From an uncultured Blautia sp. (GTDB lineage: Bacteria > Bacillota > Clostridia > Lachnospirales > Lachnospiraceae), in contig NZ_CAKRNY010000018.1 of NCBI RefSeq assembly GCF_934371575.1, positions 1 to 64,000 of the forward strand: a DNA stretch of 64,000 bases, given 5' to 3'. The number at the start of each line of letters is the position of its first letter. Positions within the stretch are counted from its first letter, which is position 1. The notes beneath the pieces were generated by a model. That model searched no databases and had not been told where the DNA came from. It saw nothing but the letters and a program-made list of their open reading frames with translations. Below, piece after piece: positions 28,922-36,630 of this stretch. A program made the translations under genes and the position numbers.

Positions 28922-30286
28922 TTAAGTTTGTGGATTAATTTTTTTCTTTAAAGTATCGATGGTGCTCTGCAGCTGTTCATTGGTCTGGAGCTCTTTTTCG
29001 ATCTTTTCTACACCGTGCATAACAGTAGTATGGTCACGATTTCCAAGATACTGGCCTACATTTTTCAGCGGGATCGCCAGAATTTCACGGCAAAGGTACA
29101 TTGCCACCTGTCTTGGCATCACAATCTTGGAACTTCTTTTATTTCCGCAAAGATCTGCAGTACTTACATTAAAGTGCTCAGCTACCATAGAAATAATGTA
29201 GTCCGCAGTAATCTGTTTATTTTCGTTTGGTGCCACGATATCCTTCAGAGCCTGTTCGGCAAGCTCAAGTGTTACCTCTTTTTTCTCCAGTTTTGCGTAA
29301 GCAACTACCTTATTGAAGGCACCTTCCAGTTCACGAATATTGGATTTGATGTTATTGGCAATATATTTGATAACATCTTCGCTTACATTGTAGCCATCCA
29401 TCTCTTCTTTCTTATGAAGAATAGCCATTCGTGTTTCATAATCAGGCAGTGTAATATCTACGATCAGTCCCCACTCGAATCTTGAACGGAAACGCTCATC
29501 CAGAATCTCCATATCCTTCGGCGGTTTATCGGAAGATATGATGATCTGTTTGTTGGCACTGTAGAGACTGTTAAATGTGTGGAAAAATTCCTCCTGTGTG
29601 GATTCCTTTCCTATAATAAACTGAATATCATCGATCAGAAGTACGTCAATGTTACGATATTTTTCACGGAATTTACTCATGGCGGTGTTATTTCCATTAC
29701 GGATCGTCTCGATCAGCTCATTGGTAAATTCCTCACTGGTAACATAAAGAACCTTGCTGTTATCATCATTTTCAATAATAAAGTGGGCGATGGAATGCAT
29801 AAGATGAGTTTTTCCCAGTCCGGCGCCACCATAGATAAACAGCGGATTATAAGTATTTCCCGGAGATTCCGCTACAGCCAGCGCTGCTGCCTGTGCCAGT
29901 TTATTGTTGCTTCCCACAATAAAAGTATTGAATGTATACTTGGGGTTCAGATTTGCTTCTTCGCATCTGTCCTTAAAACGACTGTTCTGATCTGGTGTAA
30001 CTTCGGAAGCAGACTTCTTCGCCGGAACGTCTTCCGGAAGGATGAATTTCACTTCGCAGTCAGTCATTCCGGTAACTTCGCTTATTGTAACCTGCAGTGG
30101 CAGTTTATAATTTTTGCTAATGTAGCTTAATCGTACCTGGTCGGAAGCGACGATGGTAACTACATTTCCACTGACATCATAAACCTTCAGGGGTTTCAGC
30201 CAGGTGTCGAAGCGAACATCGGAAAGATCGTGCTCCTTTTTCACAATTCCCAGGATTTCATCCCATTTTTCTATTACTGTGCTCAT
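28922..30286 (-). CDS. dnaA: chromosomal replication initiator DnaA
   Basis: Origin-binding AAA+ initiator, 454 aa. Domain I 1-80 (protein contacts), short linker 81-115, AAA+ domain with Walker A GGAGLGKT at 153-160, Walker B VLLIDDIQF near 218, and the C-terminal box-binding helix with RDHTTVMHGVEKI near 415. Start MSTVIEKWDEIL follows GGGAGGAAAAC. It reads away from the main DnaA-box cluster, with boxes on both sides of the gene, which permits autoregulation. Confidence 0.98.
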   Translation of the reverse strand: MSTVIEKWDEILGIVKKEHDLSDVRFDTWLKPLKVYDVSGNVVTIVASDQVRLSYISKNYKLPLQVTISEVTGMTDCEVKFILPEDVPAKKSASEVTPDQNSRFKDRCEEANLNPKYTFNTFIVGSNNKLAQAAALAVAESPGNTYNPLFIYGGAGLGKTHLMHSIAHFIIENDDNSKVLYVTSEEFTNELIETIRNGNNTAMSKFREKYRNIDVLLIDDIQFIIGKESTQEEFFHTFNSLYSANKQIIISSDKPPKDMEILDERFRSRFEWGLIVDITLPDYETRMAILHKKEEMDGYNVSEDVIKYIANNIKSNIRELEGAFNKVVAYAKLEKKEVTLELAEQALKDIVAPNENKQITADYIISMVAEHFNVSTADLCGNKRSSKIVMPRQVAMYLCREILAIPLKNVGQYLGNRDHTTVMHGVEKIEKELQTNEQLQSTIDTLKKKINPQT

Positions 30287-30346
30287 GTTTTCCTCCCGTA
30301 CACATCGGATTCTTTCTTATATTAAGTGATGCCGTCCGTTGGCGAC

Positions 30347-30443
30347 ATGTCCGTTTATCAAAATATCAGTGAATAGAACCATAATTTACTTATGTATCCC
30401 GGAAAGTTTCCTGTTTATGGCTGACATTTTGATAAACGGACAT
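30347..30443 (-). other. long inverted repeat in the dnaA leader
   Basis: Arms at 30347-30369 and 30421-30443 are reverse complements over 23 bp with one mismatch; the outer 18 bp (core TGTCCGTTTATCAAAAT) are perfect. The 51-bp interior carries no obvious box. It lies between the predicted dnaA -10 box and the start codon, so a long hairpin would form in the 5' untranslated mRNA, or a cruciform in DNA. A plus-strand frame across it (30339-30572) is not credible. Confidence 0.85.
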
Positions 30444-30459
30444 AAATATCCTTATATAT

Positions 30460-30465
30460 ATTATA
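30460..30465 (-). promoter_or_regulatory. probable -10 box of dnaA
   Basis: TATAAT on the minus strand, about 175 nt upstream of the dnaA start, in an AT-rich tract. The -35 region is poor (TTGCGA at 15 bp or CGTTGC at 17 bp). Transcription from here would place the inverted repeat in the leader. Confidence 0.5.
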
Positions 30466-30725
30466 ATAAATCAGGTTTTTTCGCAACGATAAAATCTGAT
30501 TTATATAGGAAATTTATGTGGAAAAATATATACATCAGGAGAACAAAACAGGATTATTGTGGATTGGCGTAAAAGAATGGTCAGGCAGATGGAAAAATGT
30601 AGTTTTTAATATGAAAATAGGAAAAATAACTGTGGAAAAGTGCAGAATTGTCCACAAAACATCCACAATTTAAAAAAATTGCAGTGGATAATAAAAAAAT
30701 TCCAGGAAAAAAATGGGGGATATCT

Positions 30726-31020
30726 TGTGAATAAACTGGAAAGTTATCAACATTTTGTGTGTGGATAAATGTGGATAAAAAGGTTGATAACTATTCTGGT
30801 TACCATAACATGGTCTTACTGGTTTCGATAATGAAAAATTATGTGCATAACTCTATCCACTGTCGAATCCCCTCGAAAAATGCTGTTTTTTGTGATAATT
30901 GCGATATAGTCAACATTCAAAAGTGGATATTTTTACTAATAATCCTCAGGTTATCCACAAGTTATCCACAAAATGTGGATAATGTTACGTAAACCTTTTG
31001 AAAAAGACAGGTTATGCACA
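30726..31020. other. oriC, main DnaA-box cluster
   Basis: Boxes matching TTATNCACA/TGTGNATAA occur at 30726-30734, 30760-30768, 30770-30778, 30842-30850, 30951-30959, 30962-30970, 30974-30982 and 31012-31020. The three at 30951-30982 and the pair at 30760-30778 are perfect TTATCCACA sites packed almost end to end. Very AT-rich sequence (30600-30720) lies beside them and is a plausible unwinding zone. Gene orientation flips here, in agreement with an origin. The last box falls inside the duplicated segment. Confidence 0.9.
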
Positions 31021-31101
31021 GTGTGGAAAACTTTGTGGAAAAGAAAATTAGAAATTTGCAAGAATTTTTACTTGACGGGAAAGGTATTTATGAATATAAT
31101 T
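30984..31101. repeat. 118-bp direct repeat, left copy (insertion-site duplication)
   Basis: Identical to 33032-33149 at every base I compared, offset exactly 2048 bp, flanking the insertion sequence. It contains one DnaA box (TTATGCACA) and the rpmH promoter (TTGACG at 31072, TATAAT at 31095). Depending on which base is assigned to the element the repeat is 117 or 118 bp. Confidence 0.95.
31072..31100 (+). promoter_or_regulatory. duplicated copy of the rpmH promoter, facing into the IS
   Basis: TTGACG (31072-31077), 17 bp, TATAAT (31095-31100). This is the left copy created by the duplication. It would transcribe antisense to the transposase, but the plus-strand terminator at 31135 stands about 30 nt downstream of its start. 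Confidence 0.85.
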
Positions 31102-31134
31102 CCTGACTTTCAGAGTTGAATAGTAAAATATGGT

Positions 31135-31174
31135 GCTAAGCCAAGGATTAAAACCTATGGCTTAGCATTTTTTT
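31135..31174 (+). terminator. terminator at the left end of the IS
   Basis: TGCTAAGCCA...TGGCTTAGCA, a 10-bp stem, then TTTTTTT on the plus strand. It overlaps the transposase stop codon and should block transcription entering the element antisense to the transposase. Confidence 0.85.
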
Positions 31175-32863
31175 GATCTCTCCATCGCTCAGGAAATAGG
31201 ACATCAGTGGCAGGTTGCAAAGGGATGCGAAATTTTTTATAAAGACTGTCCCGCGTGAAAGATTTATATATTGCCGTTCGGATATTTTAGCTACTCTAAA
31301 ATCACGAACAAATTCGAATAAGTCTTCGGAACAATAATTATTTTTTAATACCTTGAATTGCAGCAATCTCGTTAGCAATACGGCGAGGTAGCAGATAAGG
31401 AAGTGACCTGTAATGGTGTCCTTCTTTTGCAGATATACAGGCCGTGCATCAAGCTGTGATTTCATGATGCGGAATGATTCTTCTATCCGCCAAAGATTAT
31501 GATAAGCGGTATAGATTTCTTTATCTGTCATTGAGATTTCAGAAGTGACAAGCATGTTATATCCAGCAAGTTCCAGGGATTTTTTTATGAGATCCTCATT
31601 CATAGTGACTTTAATTTTCCCATTCGTATCGTTTCCTTTTTTGTCTGCAGTGGTAAAAATTACATATTTTGCAGAGTCACCGTATTCTGAGCGTTTTGCC
31701 TGTGAAGCTTTCAGCAGTTTTGCTTTTTCAACTTCTTTATTAATCTCATATATCTGCTTCTTGGCCAGTTTGGGATTAAAAGTAACAATTCTTTTTTCTG
31801 TTATCTTAAATTTTTTAATTTTTTCTGTTTCAGTATCTTTGAATTTATATTCAAACTCATCTACACATTCCTTGATACGGTATAAAACATCACCATTAGC
31901 ATCTTTGATATCTCTGTAATCATTAGTGAGCAAAACCCAGGTTCTTTCGAGTTCAGGAAGCTGTTTTACGGATTTTGAAAAAATATATCCATCCCCATTT
32001 TTTAGTGCATGAAAGATGTTTTCTGCACAATTCAAGCCTTTATCGGCTATCTGTATGGTTCTTCCGGATACAGAGTTTCTTTTCTTTAGATCAGCAATCA
32101 CTGTTCTGATCACTGGCTTTTCACTTTGATTTCTGGGAAACAGTTTCATGCCAATAGGGATCTGGTTTGCATCCAGTAAAAGACCTAATCCAACAATCGG
32201 TTCCTTTCTGTTTTCTTTTGATGGTCCTTTTCTTCTAAAATCGTCTTCTTTATCAATTTCAAAATAAAAGTTAGTGCAGTCAAAGTAAGTATGTGAAGTA
32301 TCAAATTTATACATCTGCTGAATCTGATGATTATAGATTTCGATTATCTTTTCATACTCGCACCCGATATATTCAAGGCCATCATAAAGCTGGTTTAAAG
32401 AAAAATCATAAGATTCAAAAAGCTTAGGGATCACTTCAACATAGGTCTTGGATTTTGAACATGGCTGAACAAGCCTTGCATAAACTAGAGCAGAAGTCAT
32501 GTCAAAAACATTAAAGCGAAAATCAGTAGCAGTCTGCATCAAGTCAATATATTTTTTTACAGACAGCTTATCGTTGATGTTCTTCATAGGGAAGTATCCA
32601 ATAAGTTTTTCTGGAGAATCATCAGAAATCTGTTTTTCTTTTTTGGCATTTTTTTCAGCTTTAACTTCCTGATTAAGTCTGTTTACTTCTTCCTTGTAGA
32701 AAGAGATTGGATCCTCAATTCCTTTAGCTTGAAGTTCATGAACATAACCGATTGGTTTGTAAGCCTTATGGGCTGTGTGACCACGTTGAGGATCATAAAA
32801 ACTTGAATATATTTGAAGATAAGTTCCTTTTTTGTTATTAGTTTTTTTAAGAAAATACGCCAT
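31148..32863 (-). CDS. IS1634-family transposase
   Basis: 571-aa DDE transposase of the IS4 superfamily, complete. The N-terminus TYLQIYSSFYDPQRGHTAHK is the familiar opening of IS1634 proteins. The DDE core includes YFDCTNFYFEID (first Asp, about 208), IADKGLNCAENI (second Asp, about 275) and the YREK-type LWRIEESFRIMKSQ (Glu, about 458), then HFLICYLAVLL. Start is preceded by AGGAGGGTGATTTT. No frameshift or stop is seen, so the element may be active. A promoter of the form TTGCAT-17-TATACT (32908-32880) lies so close that the leader would be very short. Confidence 0.95.
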   Translation of the reverse strand: MAYFLKKTNNKKGTYLQIYSSFYDPQRGHTAHKAYKPIGYVHELQAKGIEDPISFYKEEVNRLNQEVKAEKNAKKEKQISDDSPEKLIGYFPMKNINDKLSVKKYIDLMQTATDFRFNVFDMTSALVYARLVQPCSKSKTYVEVIPKLFESYDFSLNQLYDGLEYIGCEYEKIIEIYNHQIQQMYKFDTSHTYFDCTNFYFEIDKEDDFRRKGPSKENRKEPIVGLGLLLDANQIPIGMKLFPRNQSEKPVIRTVIADLKKRNSVSGRTIQIADKGLNCAENIFHALKNGDGYIFSKSVKQLPELERTWVLLTNDYRDIKDANGDVLYRIKECVDEFEYKFKDTETEKIKKFKITEKRIVTFNPKLAKKQIYEINKEVEKAKLLKASQAKRSEYGDSAKYVIFTTADKKGNDTNGKIKVTMNEDLIKKSLELAGYNMLVTSEISMTDKEIYTAYHNLWRIEESFRIMKSQLDARPVYLQKKDTITGHFLICYLAVLLTRLLQFKVLKNNYCSEDLFEFVRDFRVAKISERQYINLSRGTVFIKNFASLCNLPLMSYFLSDGEIKKMLSHRF

Positions 32864-32943
32864 AAAATCACCCTCCTATAGTATAACACCATAGCACCAT
32901 ATATGCAAGAGCAAAAAATAAATTTTGTCAAGATTTTAAAATA

Positions 32944-32971
32944 ATAAAAAAAGCCAGCATTTATGCCGACT
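32944..32971 (-). terminator. terminator at the right end of the IS
   Basis: On the minus strand GTCGGCA and TGCTGGC pair (two wobbles) followed by TTTTTTTATT. It lies upstream of the transposase promoter and would stop outside transcripts entering in the transposase direction. Confidence 0.7.
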
Positions 32972-33031
32972 TGCGATAACTCGATATTATATTAACTCTC
33001 AAAAAAATGTGGTGCTAAATCCTAAAGACGG

Positions 33032-33149
33032 GTTACGTAAACCTTTTGAAAAAGACAGGTTATGCACAGTGTGGAAAACTTTGTGGAAAAGAAAATTAGA
33101 AATTTGCAAGAATTTTTACTTGACGGGAAAGGTATTTATGAATATAATT
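33032..33149. repeat. 118-bp direct repeat, right copy
   Basis: Matches 30984-31101. This copy keeps the DnaA box TTATGCACA (33060-33068) and the working rpmH promoter beside rpmH. Confidence 0.95.
33120..33148 (+). promoter_or_regulatory. promoter of rpmH-rnpA
   Basis: TTGACG (33120-33125), 17-bp spacer, TATAAT (33143-33148). It is the right-hand copy of the duplicated segment, about 60 nt upstream of the rpmH start. Confidence 0.9.
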
Positions 33150-33213
33150 GAAATGATGTTCTGATTAGGTTAATTATTTTAAATTCCATATAGATAAAGG
33201 AGGTGCTTTACCT

Positions 33214-33348
33214 ATGAAAATGACATTTCAGCCGAAAAAAAGATCAAGAGCGAAAGTCCATGGCTTCAGAGCTCGTATGAGCACAAAAGGCGGACGTAAA
33301 GTATTAGCTGCCAGAAGATTAAAAGGAAGAAAGCAGTTATCTGCTTAA
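33214..33348 (+). CDS. rpmH: 50S ribosomal protein L34
   Basis: Small basic protein of the large subunit, 44 aa, full length: [18 protein letters not shown] at the start and [11 protein letters not shown] at the end. Preceded by a strong AAAGGAGGTG. The rpmH-rnpA order next to oriC is near-universal. It is one of the shortest genes in the window. Confidence 0.98.
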   Translation: MKMTFQPKKRSRAKVHGFRARMSTKGGRKVLAARRLKGRKQLSA

Positions 33349-33357
33349 GACCGTTAA

Positions 33358-33383
33358 GACCGCAGTTACTGTGGTCTTTTCTT
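33358..33383 (+). terminator. hairpin/terminator between rpmH and rnpA
   Basis: GACCGCAG...CTGTGGTC, loop TTA, followed by TTTTCTT. Placed between an abundant ribosomal protein and a scarce RNase P protein, it probably attenuates rather than fully ends transcription. Confidence 0.75.
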
Positions 33384-33430
33384 CTATACAGAAATAAAAA
33401 AAGTAAAGATATCAGTAAAAGGAGAATCAG

Positions 33431-33826
33431 ATGGAATACTCAGACTCCTTAAAGAAAAATAGCGAATTCCAAAAGGTATACCGAAAAGGAACATCACAGG
33501 CAAATCGGTATCTGGTGATGTATGTGCTTGAGAACCATGACAGGCACATGGAGAATCGTCTGGGAATATCAGTAAGTAAAAAAGTAGGGAATAGTGTGGT
33601 ACGCCACAGAGTCACCAGACTGATCAGAGAGAGCTACCGCCTGAATGAGAGGTCCTTCCGTCAGGGACTGGATATTGTAGTGGTTGCAAGACCAAATGCA
33701 AAGGACAAGTCCTATCAGGAGATTGAGAGTGCGCTTATGCATCTTGCAGGCAGAATGAAGATCCGCCGTGAGGCTGAGATTCATACAGAAGAATCAAGTG
33801 AACCGAAGAAAGCAGATGAGCAGTAA
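33431..33826 (+). CDS. rnpA: ribonuclease P protein component
   Basis: Basic cofactor of the RNase P ribozyme, which matures tRNA 5' ends. 131 aa, slightly long at the C-terminus (TEESSEPKKADEQ tail). The family signature is present as VGNSVVRHRVTRLIRESYR, near 53-71, normally RNRVKR-type. Start MEYSDSLKKN follows AAAAGGAG. It ends about 30 nt before yidD. Confidence 0.95.
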   Translation: MEYSDSLKKNSEFQKVYRKGTSQANRYLVMYVLENHDRHMENRLGISVSKKVGNSVVRHRVTRLIRESYRLNERSFRQGLDIVVVARPNAKDKSYQEIESALMHLAGRMKIRREAEIHTEESSEPKKADEQ

Positions 33827-33856
33827 GCTTATTGCTTTTTTACAGGAGAGTTTATC

Positions 33857-34081
33857 ATGAGCAGATTTAGTCCAAAGAATATCATGATTCGTATGATTCG
33901 TCTCTATCAGAAATATATATCGCCGATGAAGAGAACAAAATGTCCTTATATTCCCACATGTTCTCAATATGGTTTAGAAGCAATTCAGAAATATGGTGCA
34001 TTAAAGGGCGGGCTTCTTGCAGTGTGGAGAATTTTACGCTGCAATCCTTTTTCACATGGAGGATACGATCCTGTACCATAA
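33857..34081 (+). CDS. yidD: membrane protein insertion efficiency factor YidD
   Basis: 74-aa protein of the Haemolytic-domain family that assists YidC. Amphipathic N-terminus ([19 protein letters not shown]), then the conserved [13 protein letters not shown] and [13 protein letters not shown]. Position between rnpA and yidC is conserved across bacteria. RBS CAGGAG. Confidence 0.95.
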   Translation: MSRFSPKNIMIRMIRLYQKYISPMKRTKCPYIPTCSQYGLEAIQKYGALKGGLLAVWRILRCNPFSHGGYDPVP

Positions 34082-34082
34082 T

Positions 34083-34138
34083 CCGTGCTGATGACATAGT
34101 GTCCAATAAACGACACTTTAAACTGAATTTCAGCACGA
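34083..34138 (+). other. nested hairpin upstream of yidC
   Basis: CGTGCTGA (34083-34090) pairs with TCAGCACG (34131-34138) around an inner GTGTC/GACAC stem. No T tract follows. It may stabilise or separate the yidD and yidC messages. Confidence 0.55.
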
Positions 34139-34195
34139 AAATTCAAACTTTGACAATTGAATAGTTACACCGAAAAAGCCTAGGAGGAAACAAAC

Positions 34196-35488
34196 TTGGA
34201 TATGATTTTATTAACGAAGAGCAGTGTCCCGATTATCGGACAGGTTGCTTCTATTATGGGCTGGATCATGGACGGAATTTACAGAGTTCTTGATCTGGTG
34301 GGTATTCAGAACCTGGGTCTTTGTATCATTATCTTCAGTATTATTATTTATGCACTGATGACACCGCTGCAGGTTAAGCAGCAGAAGTTTTCTAAGTTAA
34401 GCTCTGTTATGCAGCCTGAGCTTCAGAAGGTACAGAAGAAATACAAAGATAAAAAAGACCAGGCGTCCATGCAGAAAATGCAGGAAGAAACTCAGCTTGT
34501 ATATCAGAAATACGGTGTTTCACCTACCGGCAGCTGTGTGCAGCTGTTGATCCAGTTTCCTGTCCTGATGGCATTATGGCAGGTTATTTACAAAATTCCT
34601 GGTTATGTTGGCAGTGTAAAGAATGTATTTACAGGCCTTGTTGATCAGATTACAAGTGTAAGTGGATACACAGACCTGATCCAGAACTTTATCACAGACA
34701 ATAAGATGACTCGTGTACAGCTGGCACTGGATAATGGAAAAGCGACCAGTAATTCTGTAATTGATTTCCTTTATGCATTGTCTCCATCTCAGTGGAAAGA
34801 TCTTGCATCAATGGATCAGTTTAAGGGATTTGCAGATACCATTAACACTACATCTGCGGAAATTTCCAAAATGCAGAACTTCTGTGGATTAAACATTGCA
34901 GATCAGCCGCTGAACTATATCAAGGCTGCTTTTGAAGGAGCATCTATTGCACTGGCAATCGCTGCACTTTTGATCCCCATTCTTGCTTGGGCGACTCAGG
35001 TACTGAACTATAAGCTTATGCCACAGGCTGCTTCATCTGCTGAAGGAGCTGTTGATACAATGCAGGCTTCCATGAAGACTATGAATACGGTTATGCCGCT
35101 TATGTCAGCCGTATTCTGTTTCACATTCCCGGTAGGTCTTGGTATTTACTGGATCGCAAGTGCGGTTGTAAGAAGTATTCAGCAGTGGTTTATCAATCGT
35201 CATCTTGATAAGATGGATATCAATGATCTGGTAAACGAGAACATGAAGAAGATTGAGAAACAGCGTGCGAAGGAAGGACTTCCGCCGCAGAAAATCACCA
35301 ATCAGGCAAACCAGTCTACGAAGAATATCAACACCAAGATTGATAAAGGTTCCAGTAACACAAACGCAGAAGAGAGAACCAGAAAAGTAGAGGAATCCTA
35401 CCAGAATGCGAGAAATGCAAAACCTGGAAGTATTACAGCAAAAGCAAATATGGTCAGGGATTTTGACGAGAGAAACAAGAAGAAGTAA
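34196..35488 (+). CDS. yidC: membrane protein insertase YidC
   Basis: Oxa1/YidC insertase that places proteins in the cytoplasmic membrane with or without SecYEG. 430 aa, TMs near 25-50, 115-135, 235-260 and 290-325. The conserved groove region follows PLQVKQQKFSKLSSVMQPEL. The start is TTG at 34196, with AGGAGG 8 nt upstream; the ATG at 34202 is at poorer spacing. No lipobox, unlike Bacillus SpoIIIJ/YqjG. The C-terminal tail is hydrophilic and Asn/Lys-rich. Confidence 0.95.
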   Translation: MDMILLTKSSVPIIGQVASIMGWIMDGIYRVLDLVGIQNLGLCIIIFSIIIYALMTPLQVKQQKFSKLSSVMQPELQKVQKKYKDKKDQASMQKMQEETQLVYQKYGVSPTGSCVQLLIQFPVLMALWQVIYKIPGYVGSVKNVFTGLVDQITSVSGYTDLIQNFITDNKMTRVQLALDNGKATSNSVIDFLYALSPSQWKDLASMDQFKGFADTINTTSAEISKMQNFCGLNIADQPLNYIKAAFEGASIALAIAALLIPILAWATQVLNYKLMPQAASSAEGAVDTMQASMKTMNTVMPLMSAVFCFTFPVGLGIYWIASAVVRSIQQWFINRHLDKMDINDLVNENMKKIEKQRAKEGLPPQKITNQANQSTKNINTKIDKGSSNTNAEERTRKVEESYQNARNAKPGSITAKANMVRDFDERNKKK

Positions 35489-35516
35489 TTGTTGTCGGGA
35501 ACGGAGGGTTTCATAG

Positions 35517-36494
35517 ATGGAGGAGTTTATCCAGTTTTCAGCAAAAACGAAGAATGAAGCAATCACCAAAGCGTGCATCGAATTAGGTGTCTCCAGTGAT
35601 CAGCTGGATATTGAAGTGGTTTCAGAAGGTAGTTCCGGATTTTTTGGCATCGGAAGCAAACCGGCAATCATCAAAGCACGCAAGATCAATACAGTTTCTG
35701 AAGAGGATGAGTTACAGGAAATTGTTGACACTGTTAAAGTGGATGCGATTAAGGAAGAGCAGAACAGAAAGCCTGCCAAACCTTTTGTAAAAGCTGAGAA
35801 ACCGGCACCAAAGAGTGAGCCGGTGAAAGAAAAAGCACCTGTAAAAGAGGCGAAAGAGCCAAAGCCTTTTAAAGAGCCAAAAGAAAAACAGCCGCGCCAG
35901 CCGAAGGAGAAACCTTTTAAGGAGCGTCCTGTAAAAGAAAAACCGGCAAAAGAAAAAATGCCGAAAGAGCCAAGAGAAGAGAAACCGAAGCAGTCCAAGC
36001 CTGTTGAGGTTCTTACAGATCCGGCAGAGATCAAGGATGTGGAGGAAAGAGCAATCGTTTTCCTTCGCGACGTATTCGCATCCATGAATCTTGGCGAAGT
36101 GGAAATTACTTCCAAATACAATACAAATGACGGTTGTCTGGAAGTTGCTTTCGAAGGAGAGGATATGGGAATTCTGATCGGTAAGAGAGGACAGACCCTT
36201 GATTCCCTTCAGTATCTTACAAGCCTTGTTGTAAACAAGGGCAAAGCCAATTATATCAGAGTGAAGCTCGATACAGAGGATTACCGCAGACGTCGTAAAG
36301 AGACTCTGGAGAATCTTGCAAGAGGAATTGCCTACAAGGTTAAGAAGACAAGAAAGCCTGTTGTACTTGAGCCAATGAACCCATATGAGAGAAGGATCAT
36401 TCACTCAGCGCTTCAGGGCAATAAGTATGTAGAGACTGTCAGCGAGGGCGAAGAGCCGTATCGTCATGTAGTTGTGAAATTAAAAAGATGGTAA
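35517..36494 (+). CDS. jag: RNA-binding protein Jag (KhpB)
   Basis: 325 aa. Jag-N domain about 1-55 (EEFIQFSAKTKNEAITKAC...GFFGIGSKPA), a Lys/Glu/Pro-rich linker about 75-165 made of repeated KEKP units, then KH (GILIGKRGQTLDSLQYL, about 215-232) and R3H (about 255-325, NPYERRIIHSALQG). KhpB pairs with KhpA to bind RNA and affects cell elongation in streptococci. The linker is longer than in Bacillus and probably unfolded. Directly after yidC by 28 nt. Confidence 0.95.
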   Translation: MEEFIQFSAKTKNEAITKACIELGVSSDQLDIEVVSEGSSGFFGIGSKPAIIKARKINTVSEEDELQEIVDTVKVDAIKEEQNRKPAKPFVKAEKPAPKSEPVKEKAPVKEAKEPKPFKEPKEKQPRQPKEKPFKERPVKEKPAKEKMPKEPREEKPKQSKPVEVLTDPAEIKDVEERAIVFLRDVFASMNLGEVEITSKYNTNDGCLEVAFEGEDMGILIGKRGQTLDSLQYLTSLVVNKGKANYIRVKLDTEDYRRRRKETLENLARGIAYKVKKTRKPVVLEPMNPYERRIIHSALQGNKYVETVSEGEEPYRHVVVKLKRW

Positions 36495-36502
36495 AATAAA
36501 GT

Positions 36503-36591
36503 AAGTTATTCCAGGTGAAAGATGGAAACGCTTAAGCGAAGTGGATTGCAAATATCCGCTTGAATATCTTTCCCTGGGATAACTTTTTTTG
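36503..36591 (+). terminator. long branched terminator after jag
   Basis: Outer stem AAGTTATTCCAGG...CCTGGGATAACTT with GAAAGAT/ATCTTTC continuing, an inner hairpin (AAG-GGAT / ATCC-CTT), then TTTTTTT. Nearly 90 nt, larger than a simple terminator needs to be. Confidence 0.85.
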
Positions 36592-36630
36592 TATAATGAG
36601 ATTAGAGTGTGTTTGTATGGAGGAGATCAC

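Larger units (their letters stand above)
31102..33031 (-). mobile_element. IS1634-family insertion sequence, about 1.93 kb
   Basis: One transposase gene, flanked by a 118-bp direct duplication. Ends are imperfect inverted repeats: left CCTGACTTTCAG, right (complement) CCCGTCTTTAGG, 8 of 12 matching. IS1634-type elements are known to generate unusually long, variable target duplications, which fits both the protein family and the repeat length. Terminators face outward traffic at both ends (31135, 32944). Confidence 0.92.

Noticed and set aside
30759..30992. Plus-strand ORF of 77 aa in oriC
   Set aside because: Made of DnaA boxes; no start context.
31102..33031. Composite transposon or prophage
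   Set aside because: Only one transposase gene, no cargo, integrase or phage gene.
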